Below, piece by piece: positions 9,132-19,423 of a stretch of DNA of 64,000 nucleotides (positions are counted from its first letter, which is position 1; each line of letters opens with the position of its first letter). Source of the stretch: Sporosarcina thermotolerans. GTDB taxonomy: Bacteria > Bacillota > Bacilli > Bacillales_A > Planococcaceae. A program made the position numbers and the translations under genes. The stretch spans positions 601,501 to 665,500 of the forward strand of contig NZ_CP125968.1 of NCBI RefSeq assembly GCF_030067815.1. Reading direction: 5' to 3'. A model generated the notes under the pieces. That model saw only the letters and a program-made list of their open reading frames with translations, did not search any database and was not told the DNA's origin.

Positions 9132-9944
9132 ATGAGAAAATGGAAAACGCTATTATTCTTGCTTATAGCAACTGTTTCAGTGCTCGCAGCATGTGGAGAG
9201 GACAAGGGCGAATCGAGTGATAATGAGTATGGTCTTGTTAAGAAAGGTAAATTGACATATGCGGCAAGTGGTCTTTATAAGCCGTTCAACTTTGAAGAGA
9301 ATGGCGAGTTGACAGGGTTTGACGTGGAAATCGGAAAGGCAATTGCGGAGAAGATGGGCTTGGAGGCTAATCCGGTGACGAACCCGTTTGAAACGATCTT
9401 GCAAGGATTAGTTGCGAATAAATATGATGCCATCATCGGTTCGATGGCTTACACAAAAAAACGTGCAGAGCAGGCGGCGTTCACGGAGCCTTACTACTAC
9501 TCTGGCGGAATGATTTGGGTTGCGAAGGACAATGACGAAATCAAGACCCCAGAAGATTTGAAAGGGAAGAAGATCGGTGTCGTCTCGCAATCTACGTATG
9601 AGGAGCCAGCGAAAACTTTGTCGGACGATATCCAATATTATTCCAGTGACGTTGTAGCACTTAAGGATTTGACAGTAGAAAACCGTTTGGATGCTGTCAT
9701 CACGGCGGACATCGTCGGATTTGAAGCAATTGAAAATGGATTTGAAATTAAAGAGGTCGGCAATCCATTATGGGTGGAACAGCCATCAATCGCGGTGAAG
9801 AAGGATAATGAAAAGCTTCGTGACGCGATTGATCAAGCCCTCCAAGAAATTATCGATGATGGTACCTATGATGAAATCTCACAAAAATGGTTCAAACGGA
9901 ATCTGTTAGACATCGACTTGGAAGATGCGGAATTGCTTGAGTAA
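9132..9944 (+). CDS. Amino acid ABC transporter substrate-binding lipoprotein
   Basis: 270 residues. A signal peptide ends in the lipobox VLAAC, with C21 as the lipidated cysteine. The mature part is a family 3 solute-binding protein: LTYAASGLYKPFNFEENG and LTGFDVEIGKAIAEKMGLE open lobe I, and DAIIGSMAYTKKRAEQAAFT is the family signature. It binds a polar amino acid or cystine outside the membrane; the exact ligand cannot be read. AAAAGGGAG precedes the ATG by about nine bases. It is first in a three-gene operon with a permease and an ATPase. Confidence 0.85.
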   Translation: MRKWKTLLFLLIATVSVLAACGEDKGESSDNEYGLVKKGKLTYAASGLYKPFNFEENGELTGFDVEIGKAIAEKMGLEANPVTNPFETILQGLVANKYDAIIGSMAYTKKRAEQAAFTEPYYYSGGMIWVAKDNDEIKTPEDLKGKKIGVVSQSTYEEPAKTLSDDIQYYSSDVVALKDLTVENRLDAVITADIVGFEAIENGFEIKEVGNPLWVEQPSIAVKKDNEKLRDAIDQALQEIIDDGTYDEISQKWFKRNLLDIDLEDAELLE

Positions 9945-9977
9945 ATATGGATTTGTAATGGAAAGAGGGATTGATTA

Positions 9978-10646
9978 GTGCCTGAAACAATAAAAACATT
10001 TTACGAAGTATTCATGAACACCTATCCGGGTTTCCTCGAAGCGGTACTTGTCACCCTGAAGGTAACGGCGATTGCAGTTGTTTTGGGAACCGCATTTGGA
10101 ATTATCTTTGCACTGATGAAAATATCAAAATCAAAACTTTTACAGACGATTGCAAACTTATATATTCAGATTATCCGAGGGACGCCGCTCATCGTACAGA
10201 TCATGTTCCTTTATTACGGAATTACGTCGATTGTCGTCCTGTCGAATTTCTGGGCGGGGGCGATTGCGCTTGGTATCCATAATGGTGCCTATATTGCAGA
10301 GATTTTCAGAGGTGCAATCCAAGGCATTGACCGTGGCCAACGTGAAGCAAGCCTTGCGCTCGGCATGAATCGAACTCAAGCGATGCGCCGTATTATTTTC
10401 CCACAAGCGCTTCGCCGTGCGATTCCGCCACTCGGCAACCAGTTCATCATAACATTGAAGGATTCTTCCCTTGTTTATTTGATAGGGGTTTCGGAGTTGT
10501 TCTCGCGTGCGAATCGTGAAGCTGCAGCGAACTTCTTGCCGTTTGAGACATTCCTCGTCGTCGGATTGTATTATCTCATCCTCGTCCTTATTTTCACTTG
10601 GTTGTTGAAGCTGTATGAGAATAAATTGAATGTGGATGGATCTTGA
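9978..10646 (+). CDS. Amino acid ABC transporter permease (HisM/GlnP family)
   Basis: 222 residues with about five membrane segments. The EAA loop GAIQGIDRGQREASLALGMN marks the ATPase contact site of polar amino acid permeases. The start is GTG at 9978, preceded by AAAGAGGG. It follows the binding protein by 33 bases and precedes the ATPase by 15, so all three are one transcription unit. Confidence 0.88.
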   Translation: MPETIKTFYEVFMNTYPGFLEAVLVTLKVTAIAVVLGTAFGIIFALMKISKSKLLQTIANLYIQIIRGTPLIVQIMFLYYGITSIVVLSNFWAGAIALGIHNGAYIAEIFRGAIQGIDRGQREASLALGMNRTQAMRRIIFPQALRRAIPPLGNQFIITLKDSSLVYLIGVSELFSRANREAAANFLPFETFLVVGLYYLILVLIFTWLLKLYENKLNVDGS

Positions 10647-10661
10647 TAGGGAGGAATACAG

Positions 10662-11386
10662 ATGATTAAAACGAAGAATCTTCATAAATCTTTTGGTGAA
10701 TTGGAAGTTTTGAAAGGGATTGATCTGGATATTAATCCTGGTCAGGTTGTCGTCTTGGTCGGGGTCAGCGGATCCGGAAAAAGTACATTGCTCCGCTGCT
10801 TGAATTTCCTTGAGAAGGCAGAAGAGGGGACGATATCCATCGATGGCCGTACGGTGGATCGGAAAAAGGACGATCTTTCACAAGTTAGGGCTGAAGTTGG
10901 CATGGTGTTCCAGCATTTCAACCTGTTTCCGCATAAGACAGTTCTTGAGAATATAATGGAAGCGCCGTTGATCGTGAAGAAGGCGGATAGGGGGAAGGCA
11001 AAGCAATTGGCACATTCCCTTTTGGAAAAAGTCGGTCTCTCCGATAAGGCGGATGTCTATCCGAATAAGTTGTCTGGTGGACAGAAGCAGCGTGTCGCCA
11101 TTGCGCGGGCGCTTGCAATGGAACCGAAAGCTTTGCTATTCGACGAACCGACATCCGCACTCGATCCGGAGCTTGTCGGTGAAGTACTTCAAGTCATGCA
11201 GGACCTTGCGAATGAAGGGATGACGATGGTCGCCGTGACGCATGAGATGAAATTCGCAAAAGAAGTGGCGGATCGCATCATTATGTTGGATGAAGGCGTC
11301 ATTATCGAAGATGCCGATCCAGAGACATTTTCAACCACTCAACAAACGAGCGGACACGGCAGTTTTTGGAGATGGTCAATGTGTGA
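10662..11386 (+). CDS. Amino acid ABC transporter ATP-binding protein (frameshift near C-terminus)
   Basis: About 241 residues of the GlnQ type. Walker [10 protein letters not shown], signature [15 protein letters not shown], Walker [15 protein letters not shown] and the switch histidine in [10 protein letters not shown] are all present. A T is missing from the run at 11328-11331; restoring it gives the usual family ending [13 protein letters not shown] and a stop at 11384-11386, in place of an unrelated tail. It energises uptake through the adjacent permease. A terminator follows the stop at once. Confidence 0.88.
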
Positions 11387-11388
11387 GT

Positions 11389-11427
11389 AAAAAGCAGCTT
11401 CCTATTGTAATAGGGGGCTGCTTTTTA
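11389..11427. terminator. Bidirectional terminator between convergent genes
   Basis: AAAAAGCAGC pairs with GCTGCTTTTT, and an inner CCTATT..AATAGG extends the stem. T runs on both strands would serve the ABC operon on the plus strand and the convergent gene on the minus strand. Confidence 0.88.
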
Positions 11428-12114
11428 TCAATCTATCTCACTCACCCATTCAGGCACATAACTAAGATTGACACGAGAGGAATTCGCTAAAAAAGTTAAA
11501 ATAGTAGGCTCCCGATAACTGTTGCTATGATACAACTGATAATAAAATCGGTCATCCTTCCACTCCATGAGATTTATCCTAAACAGCGCTTCCACTCCAT
11601 CGTCCAACGAAATTGTTTCCACATCATCCAACCCTGAGTCCACCAAGGAATAAGCGATAGGCTCTTTACTGACACGATAATAATACGTGCCGTACGTAAG
11701 CTGTTTATTATATTCCCATTTCGCACCCTTACGGACATCGATTTTCATATCCCGATGCCTGACAATATGCGTAAACTGCACAGGCTCCCCATCTGCATAC
11801 GCTACTTCACCAAAGGTACATTCGACAAAATAAGGTTCATCCTTAGGCAAAGGCATATATTTCCCAAATTCCTTCATCGCATCTTCCGTCTGTTTATATC
11901 GCTTATAATTCTTCTCATCGATTGTTTCACCTGCAATGTTTTGACTCACCTCAAATTGACCGACTGGTTGATTGAAAAAAATAAAAGAATCGTAATGAGG
12001 TGCTTTCCGCATGCATGAGTTATTGTTGGAAAAATAGTAAGCCCCGATAATGATGAATAGTAATAGGATGGGGATTATTACTCTGGGTTTTCTTATTAAC
12101 TTCATTCGATCCAT
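11428..12114 (-). CDS. Membrane-anchored protein of unknown function
   Basis: 228 residues that I do not recognise. One hydrophobic helix near the N-terminus (about residues 11-29, VIIPILLLFIIIGAYYF) follows a positively charged start, so the rest is probably outside the cell. The soluble part is rich in aromatic residues and beta-type stretches (YGTYYYRVSKEPIAYSLV, FYYQLYHSNSY). AAAGGGGG lies 12 bases before the ATG at 12114. It is monocistronic, facing the amino acid ABC operon. No catalytic motif is evident. Confidence 0.6.
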   Translation of the reverse strand: MDRMKLIRKPRVIIPILLLFIIIGAYYFSNNNSCMRKAPHYDSFIFFNQPVGQFEVSQNIAGETIDEKNYKRYKQTEDAMKEFGKYMPLPKDEPYFVECTFGEVAYADGEPVQFTHIVRHRDMKIDVRKGAKWEYNKQLTYGTYYYRVSKEPIAYSLVDSGLDDVETISLDDGVEALFRINLMEWKDDRFYYQLYHSNSYREPTILTFLANSSRVNLSYVPEWVSEID

Positions 12115-12208
12115 GACGAAACGAAACCCCCTTTACCGTCCCGAAGTAACTGTACCCTTTGTGTTTATTGTACCACAATAAATTACCGTTTTCTGATTAT
12201 TATTTTAA

Positions 12209-12238
12209 TTACAGAAACAAATTAATTTCTTGTATACT
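12209..12238 (+). promoter_or_regulatory. Sigma-A-type promoter for the AEC carrier gene
   Basis: TTACAG (12209-12214) and TATACT (12233-12238) are separated by 18 bases, about 50 bases upstream of the ATG at 12290. Confidence 0.6.
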
Positions 12239-12289
12239 TAAATGAAAGAAGTTTCTGAGGATTAGAGCCTCACAACAGGGGGAGACACT

Positions 12290-13215
12290 ATGTTCATCGG
12301 AACCATTTTCATTAATATCATTATACCTATCTTAATCCTCCTCCTTGTCGGGGCAGGTTTGCAAAGGAAATTCGCATTCAATTTAAAAGCAATCTCGAAT
12401 CTGATTACATATTGTCTTATGCCAGCCGCGGTTTTCATTAATCTGTATCAGACAGAGATTGACGTGCAAATTCTATTGGAAATCATCGGTTATTTGGTTG
12501 CGTTCAGTTTAATAATAATTGTTGTTACAACGGTTTTAAGTAAATTATTGAAGTTGGAAAGAGGGGAAGCGGCGATATTCAAAAACAGTATTTCATTAAT
12601 CAACTCCGGGAATTATGGGATACCGGTCAGTCAGCTGCTATTTCATGCAAATCCTCTCGGCATTTCCATACAAATTATCGTGATGGTCTTCCAAAATATT
12701 CTAACGTATACATATGGATTATATAATTTGATATCCGCTACGAAGTCGGGGTTGGAAATTCTAAAATCGTTATTGAAAATGCCGGTCATCCACGCGATGC
12801 TTCTTGGCGGTTTGTTGAATTGGCTGCAAATCCCGATTCCGTCCTTTTTATGGACTCCTATCAGCCATCTGGCAGGTGCATTTTTGGCAATTGCGCTTGT
12901 GTTGTTGGGAGCACAACTTGCACAATCGAATTGAAGACAATCGTCAATCGGACGATTGTTACAAGCAGCATCGGAAGGCTAATCATCGGACCAAGCGTGG
13001 CACTGCTCCTCATTTTCATTTTCGGGATAGATGGCGTAGTCGCCCAATCTCTGTTCATCGCAAGTTCCTTCCCAACGTCAAGAAACAGTTCGACACTTGC
13101 GTTGGAATACGACGTACATCCGGATTTGGCGGCGCAGACTGTTTTATTTTCAACCGTTTTAAGCGCAATCACGGTTACATTTGTAGTTTATTTGTCTACG
13201 GTGTTGTTTGTTTGA
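12290..13215 (+). CDS. AEC family (auxin efflux carrier-type) transporter, one frameshift
   Basis: About 308 residues with roughly ten membrane segments, the typical AEC length. Family features include the N-terminal NIIIPILILLLVGAGL and the SGNYGIPVSQLLF stretch after the first inverted repeat. A base is missing near 12924-12925 (AA, likely AAA), which joins VLLGAQLAQ to IELKTIVNRTIV. Bacterial AEC proteins export or take up small organic acids such as malate or malonate; the substrate is unknown here. AGGGGGAG precedes the ATG by six bases. Confidence 0.78.
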
Positions 13216-13235
13216 TTGAGGAGTGAGGTGGGGCG

Positions 13236-13369
13236 GTAGGTAAAAGGTCACGAAATGACGATAAATTTGTGAAAGTGACCGATAACTTTGCCGAAGTGAC
13301 CGATAACTCCCTAAAAGTGACCGATAAGTTTGTGAACTTGACCGATAACTCTCTGGAAATGACCGATAT
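13236..13369 (+). repeat. Phased 21-bp repeat array C, core AGTGACCGATAA
   Basis: Between the convergent AEC and M24 genes. TGACCGATAA or a variant starts at 13256 (head unit TGACGATAA), 13276, 13297, 13318, 13339 and 13360: one step of 20, then 21 throughout. The head GGTCACGAAATGACGATAAA is nearly identical to the head of array E upstream of trpE (24710-24728), although the following cores differ. Confidence 0.85.
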
Positions 13370-13387
13370 TCCGTCTCTCCGAATTAA

Positions 13388-13418
13388 AATGGACTTCCAG
13401 CTAACCGGAAGTCCATTG
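13388..13418. terminator. Terminator hairpin for the M24 peptidase gene
   Basis: AATGGACTTCC pairs with GGAAGTCCATT over an eight-base loop. It lies just past the stop of the minus-strand peptidase gene, with a modest T/A flank on both sides. Confidence 0.65.
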
Positions 13419-13420
13419 TT

Positions 13421-14484
13421 TCAAAGAATGATCAACTCTTTAGGTGATTTCGTAATAATTTCAATTCCATCTTTTTTCATGATAATATCATCCTCAATCC
13501 GAACTCCGCCAAGGCCTGGAATATAAATGCCCGGCTCGACCGTCAACACCATTCCTTCCTCAACAAGCAGCTCGCATGTCGGATTCATGAAAATGTCCTC
13601 ATGAATATACAAGCCAATCCCGTGCCCCATGCATGCCCATAATTGTCGCCATACCCTTTTTCGCTAATCAAATCACGGGTCAAAGCATCCGCTTCTTTCC
13701 CAGTCATTCCGACCTTGATGCCTGACAGCGCATTTTCGAGAGCGTCATAGACAATTGAATAGATTTCCTTTAGCTTCGGATCCGGCTCTCCGACTGCAAT
13801 TGTTCTTGTCATATCGGAGCAATAGCCTTGATAATAGGCACCGAAGTCCAACGTTACCATATCACCTTGCTCAATTACTTTGTCACTTGCGACTCCATGC
13901 GGCAACGCGGAACGAACGCCAGATGCAACAATCATATCGAAAGAAGAAGAAGTAGCACCTAATTTCCGCATATGGAATTCCAGCTCATTCGCAACTTCAA
14001 TTTCAGTGCGCCCGGGCTTAATGAACGTCAAAATATGCTCGAACGCAGCGTCTGCAATTTCAGCAGCTTTTTTCAAAATAGCCATTTCAGATTCATTTTT
14101 AATCATCCGCAGTTTCTCAACGACATTCGATACAGGCACAAGCTCTGGGTTGATTGCCTTCACAAGCTGGGAGTAATAAAAATAAGACTGATGCTGCTGC
14201 TCAAAACCTAACTTCTTGATTCCCAAGTCATCTATAAGTGTTGAAATTTCCTCATAAATGATAATGCGATCGATTTCCTTCACGGTAAAATCCGTAACCT
14301 GCTCATTCGCCTGGCTAGTATAACGGAAATCGACCAATAAATACGCTTCCGTTTTGGATACAAGCACAGTCCCCGCAGTACCAGTGAAACCCGTCAAGTA
14401 TCTCCGATTGTAAGGATCCGTAATAATCATCCCATCGATTCCTAATTCGTCAAATGAACCACGTAACTTCACTAATTTCTCCAT
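13421..14484 (-). CDS. M24 metallopeptidase, Xaa-Pro aminopeptidase type (one frameshift)
   Basis: About 354 residues once a missing base near 13628-13632 is restored, the usual length of the short Bacillus PepP-like enzymes. The creatinase N-domain spans about residues 1-125. The dinuclear metal site is complete: D213 in [10 protein letters not shown]224 in YCSDMTR, the histidine in MGHGIGL, and the glutamates in TVEPGIY and VRIEDD. It removes N-terminal residues before proline in cytosolic peptides. GGGGG lies seven bases before the ATG at 14484. The break separates YGHA from MGHGIG. Confidence 0.85.
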
Positions 14485-14649
14485 TATAAAACCCCCATTA
14501 ATAGAAATATTCCCATTATTACTATGACATAGGAAGCCTGGAGATAATAGAGAGCATTTTTTATTTCTACTATTTAACTCAATAGATTTAATTTATTTAA
14601 TTTTTCGGAATGGTATAATAGATTAAAATACACACAGCGGGTGATACAA

Positions 14650-15900
14650 ATGGCTATTGGAACGATTATTAAAACAGAGCGACTTCGGAAGAATATGAAG
14701 CAGGAGACTTTGGCGAAAGAAATATGTTCCATTTCCCACTTAAGCAGAATTGAAAGTGGGAAAACCGAGCCAAGCGAAGAATTATTAAGGAAGCTATCAG
14801 ATAGACTGGGTGTGCTGTTAGCTGTTGAAAGTGAAAATGTGGAAATGGAGCAGCTGCAAGACCAACTCGAAACAGTCATTAATGAACGGGATCAAGAAGG
14901 TGCAGCACAGTTAGTGGAAGAGTTAAATGTGTTGTTGCACAGAGTGCCAATTGAGGCGGAAATAAGACTTGACTTAGAATTGATGCTGCTAAGGGCGCAA
15001 TCTGTCCTACCCAAGCAAGAAGAAAATATACTACAATCGTTAGCCAAGTTCACTGAAACTGATTTCAACTTAACACCAATCCAAGCGTTTCGGGCTCAAC
15101 AAATTAAAGGAATGGCAAGTTATGGAGTAGGTGAGCTGAAAGTGTGTCTGGACTGTTTTTCTGAAGGAGCAGAATTGGCGGAGCTTCTTCCGCTCTCCCG
15201 TTTTGAACGGGCTGATTTTGCTTATGTTCAGTCGATTGCATTTATGGCGGATGGACAGAAATTTGAAGCGTTAGAAAAAGCGAAGGATGCACTGAGTTAT
15301 TTCCAGTCAATCATGACGGGTCGTAGGGTATTGGAATGTCATCTTGTCAGTGGAGTTGCCTATAAACAGATTGGACAATTGGATCGTGCGCTTGAAACAT
15401 TTCAACACGCAGAAAAAGTATGCCGCCAGTTTGATTTGCAAACTTTTCTGGGAATGATTTATCAAAACTTAGGAACTGTATATAACGCTATGAATCAATC
15501 GGACTTGGCCATATCGTACTTCCGGCAGGCGATTGACTGTAAAGAACAGCCAGAGGATCAGGTTTATACCATACTCTCTCTTCTAAGAATATACGAAGAA
15601 TTAGGGGGTGGGGAAAAGGTTCGTCATTGGCTTGAAGAAGGCAATCGTCTCCTCTCACAATTAAGCGAACCGATACGCCAACGATTCAAAACACATTTCG
15701 ATGTGCATCAAGCTTTACTTGAAGAAAATGATGAGCGAATTGAAGCCTCCCTTCTAACTGCAGTTCGCTACTTTCAGAAAAAGAAGGATAAGAATCAGAC
15801 GAGGCACTATTCTAGGAGATTAGCGGAGTTCTATGCATCTAAGCGCAAGTACAAAAAAGCAGTTGACTATTATCGCCAGATAGTTGAGTTAGAGGATTAA
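14650..15900 (+). CDS. HTH-TPR transcriptional regulator (RRNPP-like architecture)
   Basis: 416 residues. An Xre-type helix-turn-helix fills about residues 1-60 (IIKTERLRKNMKQETLAKE, SHLSRIESGKTEPS), followed by some eight TPR-like helical repeats (for example YKQIGQLDRALETFQHAE and YNAMNQSDLAISYFRQAI). This is the layout of PlcR/NprR/Rgg peptide-sensing regulators. No signal-peptide gene with a ribosome binding site is seen in the 230 bases downstream, so peptide control is only a possibility. ATG 14650 follows GGGTGA. The next gene on the same strand is a large ABC permease. Confidence 0.75.
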   Translation: MAIGTIIKTERLRKNMKQETLAKEICSISHLSRIESGKTEPSEELLRKLSDRLGVLLAVESENVEMEQLQDQLETVINERDQEGAAQLVEELNVLLHRVPIEAEIRLDLELMLLRAQSVLPKQEENILQSLAKFTETDFNLTPIQAFRAQQIKGMASYGVGELKVCLDCFSEGAELAELLPLSRFERADFAYVQSIAFMADGQKFEALEKAKDALSYFQSIMTGRRVLECHLVSGVAYKQIGQLDRALETFQHAEKVCRQFDLQTFLGMIYQNLGTVYNAMNQSDLAISYFRQAIDCKEQPEDQVYTILSLLRIYEELGGGEKVRHWLEEGNRLLSQLSEPIRQRFKTHFDVHQALLEENDERIEASLLTAVRYFQKKKDKNQTRHYSRRLAEFYASKRKYKKAVDYYRQIVELED

Positions 15901-16132
15901 TTCATTATTTATTTTTTGCGCAATCCGATCGCCTAAACCAATTTAAACATATTGTTTTATTAATGAATTTGTACAAGTTTGAGCAAAAGCAGTGATTTTT
16001 CAACAACTAAGCTTATAAAACATCACATACCCCAGTTGTTCGGCTAATTGAATATTTCAGAATAAATGGTAGACTTTTTATTAAGGTTTAAGAATCAACG
16101 GTATGAACGCTAAGACGAGGGGGTGTAATGTT

Positions 16133-18694
16133 TTGGGTTTATTGAAATTTGAACTAAAGAAGATCTATCGGCAGAAGAAGCTGATTTGGTTGCTGGTTGT
16201 TGTCCTGTTAGGGGTAAGTTTTATCTTTAATCAGAACTTCTCTAAAAAGGAGACCATGAAAGAAAGGTATTCAGATATGATCCGACCATATTCTGAGGAG
16301 GCTGATGGCCTTTATCGTTTCTATAAGGATATGGAGTTAAAAGGTAACCTTGACGAAGAAATGGTGCAGCAGCAAGTGCATGTCAATGAGTTTGGGACAA
16401 TTTTCTTTAATTGGAAAGGTGCAATTTATTACGAGGAATGGAGCAAAATACCTGCCATTGAACAGGGCTTTTTGAAGAATGTGGAATCATTGGAGGAAAG
16501 GGGGCGGGTTCAGTGCATTGTATGCACTGGAAAGGGAGAAGGCCATCCAAAAGAATGAGTGGCTTCTTGCGCATGATCTCCCCTATGTTGACGAAGAATT
16601 TCCGCTTGCGCCTGCACTTATTCTGAAGCAGAGTGCGGATTTACTCTTAAGTGCCGGAGCGATTCTGTTTCTCGTGCTGTTTTTCGGCAATGCGATGACA
16701 GCAGAAAAGGAGCAGCAGACTTGGCTGACATTAAAAACACAGCCGATTCCAAGAAGGCAGCGGATTTTAATGAAGTATGCGGGGATGCTCTTCGTCATGC
16801 TTGTGTTTCTCCTCTTGGTCGCTTGTATTGGTTTGCTCATTCCTTACCTATTCGGCGAGCAAGCTTGGCGCTTTGATTATCCGCAGCTTGTCCAATCTGG
16901 AGAGGTGTTCTCATTCATCTCAACATCGGCTTATTTGGTTCGAATCTTTGTGCTGTTTTTTACTGCAGGTGCATTGGTGTTTAGTTTCATCATGTTATTG
17001 AGCACGCAACTAAAAAGCTCTTTTTCAGTTTTGATAATGACGGGGTTCATCGGAGTAGTCGGATTTTCAGTGACTTTGATGAACGAAGGTTTGCAAGGGT
17101 TCTGGAATCCGTTTCATTTATTGAACATCTCGACGGTCGTTTCTGAAACAGCGGCAGGTTCGTTTTGGATTCTTCCTGTCAGTGCGATTGTTTGGAGTTT
17201 ACTCATTCTAACGGCGGCCTTCGCATTGCCTGAGGGTGAAAAAGGTTTGTTTGGCGCTTCGGACGTGAAGAAACCTTTTGATGATGGGAAGACCCGTCGC
17301 GTACAGGCGATAAGGAACAGTGCACTGTTTGAATGGAGAAAGCTGAAGCGGCAGGGATCTTTGAAGCAATCCATTATTATTTTAGGGTTATTTGCTATAA
17401 TCGGTTATTTTTTGCTTGGCCAGATTTCGCAGAAGAAAGAAGCGGAGTATATTGCTGCGGTGGAGGAGAGTTTAGCGCAATATAGGGACATGATTATTCC
17501 TGATCACGAGAGGCAGTTAGACACACTCGATGAGAAAAAAGCCGAGGCTGAAAAATCGGGTGATGAAGAAATGGTCAAGTTTTATGGAGAAGTGGAATTG
17601 CAACGTATAGAAACAATGCTCGCCCATTATAAAGAGGTCCTCGCTCACTATGAAATAGGTAAAAGAGCGTATGAACAGAAAGACTGGCAAACGTATAACC
17701 AATTTCAACTATACCGAAATAGATATATGCTTGGAGAATTCCATAACGAGTATATGGGTATTAGTGGTGGACTTTCTGGTTTTGACAGCTACGTCAAGTT
17801 GGAAGCAAGCAAAGCGGAGAAAGAGTGGCTAATAAAGCATGAAATTCAACCTATTATTTCAGGGATGATGATATCAACGATTTATGACAGTGGAGATAAG
17901 GAATTAAAGAAAGAGCATGTTGAATGGAATCGAAAGGTCGATAACAACGGATTGTTTTCACTTTATCTCTACCTTGACAACTTTGTTTATTTCATTCCAA
18001 TGCTGTTATTGCTGTTTGTCTTTGGCGCAGGATTTGCAGTTGAGAAAGGGAAGCGTCCTACAATCCAAACGCTACAGACACAGCCGGTTGAGATGCGTTC
18101 GGTTTTCTTTGGGAAAGTCACGACGGCAGTTTTGGTTGGGATTTCCGGTTTAGTTGGCATCTTTGCGTTTGTCCTACTCGTCGGCACGCTATTCAATCGA
18201 TTCGGAGACTGGTATTATCCGATCTTCCATTACAACAGTAAAAAGGTAGTGGAGGCTGAAGGATACACAGGGATGAGGGCGTTTGAGGGCGGCTTTGATT
18301 TCATGCCGTTGGGTGAATATGTGCTGAGCGGAGTGGCGCTATCCGTTTGCATCTTTTTGTTCTTGATTGCCCTTGTGCATTTATTGGGGATGTTCATTCC
18401 ACGGTCATTCGTTGTATTTAGCCTTGTGGGATTGATTTGCGGATTTGGCTATGTTCTTAGCGACAAGTTAGGAGATTACGCGCAGTTTTCCCGTTCACGT
18501 ATTTGGATATTGGGCGGATTGTTAATGGGGAAGTGGCGACGGTACTGAATAATCCGGGTGTGTCGGTGTTGAATGGGTGTTTGGTGCTTGTTGGTGCGGC
18601 AGTTTTATTGGTTGGTGTTGGGTATGGCGTTTTGCGTCTGAGGTCAAGGGTTGGAGTTAGAAAAGGGAAAGAGAGATTGGCGGCAACGATTTAA
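16133..18694 (+). CDS. Large ABC-2 type permease A (two frameshifts)
   Basis: About 853 residues. The protein is a tandem of two ABC-2 units: each half opens with an amphipathic helix (LKFELKKIYRQKKLIWLL, then ALFEWRKLKRQ) followed by about six membrane segments, and the second half holds a charged external domain (about residues 430-620). An extra base in AAAGGGGG at 16497-16504 and a missing C at 18490-18492 interrupt it. TTG 16133 is chosen because GGGGG lies nine bases upstream and the residues align with the ATG start of the paralogue at 20301. No ATPase adjoins it; it may share the one at 19424. Confidence 0.75.
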
Positions 18695-18845
18695 AGTGAT
18701 TGACCTCTGTAAGAGTGAAGTTTTACAACATGGAATTGGGAATACCGTCTATATCCGATAGTGACATTTCGTTTTCAGAGCTTTGTATTTTACCCCCTCC
18801 TTTTGTGAATGCTGTATAGCGAATCATTCAGAAGGAGGAGTAACC

Positions 18846-19280
18846 ATGTTAAAATTACAAACGGCTCTGGAAGGGCAGATTGCAACGTTTGGCCTTGTAA
18901 GGGACTGTATCCATGGGCTTGGGTATCATATGGGCGGCAATTGGGACTACCATCAAGGGTATTTTGATCATATTTTGTGCCAGGAGGGCGGCGAGACGAT
19001 TTATGTCAGGATTCCTTTCTCCGTAATTGATGGTGAACTTGACCATCGTGAGGCTGTCATTCGATTCCGTACACCTTATATTATTAAGCATGTTGTCCAT
19101 GTTGGACTTGATCGTGATGAAACATCTATGTTAAATGTTGCCGGCTTCAACCAGTTTCAGCCGCCGATAGACAAAGACGGCCAAATTACGAATAAGGACA
19201 GATGGATGCATGCCGGAGAAGTCGCCGTGCAGGAATTGATCGATTGCATGCAAGAGCAGGATTTATTGAAAATCAGCTGA
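18846..19280 (+). CDS. yugN: YugN-like family protein
   Basis: 144 residues resembling B. subtilis YugN, a small soluble protein of unknown function. Characteristic stretches are MGGNWDYHQGYFDHIL and YIVRIP-like TIYVRIPFSVIDGELD. An excellent AAGGAGG precedes the ATG at 18846 by six bases. It sits between the two big ABC-2 permease genes but has its own terminator, so a shared function is not implied. Confidence 0.75.
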   Translation: MLKLQTALEGQIATFGLVRDCIHGLGYHMGGNWDYHQGYFDHILCQEGGETIYVRIPFSVIDGELDHREAVIRFRTPYIIKHVVHVGLDRDETSMLNVAGFNQFQPPIDKDGQITNKDRWMHAGEVAVQELIDCMQEQDLLKIS

Positions 19281-19294
19281 ATGAAAATAAAAGT

Positions 19295-19334
19295 AATCCA
19301 CCTTGGTGGTAGTGGCTGAGGTGGATTGTTTTTA
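19295..19334 (+). terminator. Terminator after the YugN-like gene
   Basis: AATCCACC (19295-19302) pairs with GGTGGATT (19320-19327), followed by GTTTTTA. Confidence 0.8.
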
Positions 19335-19423
19335 TCCTGGATTTTAAATCAAATATTCAAATAAATGAGTTTGCAAGTATGGTAGAATGAAGTTTAGTAA
19401 AATATTGGAAGGGAGTGGGAGTA

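Noticed and set aside
16480..16560. Programmed ribosomal frameshifting in the split genes
   Set aside because: The breaks occur in dozens of unrelated genes, at differing homopolymers and in both directions, without consistent slippery sites or stimulatory stems.
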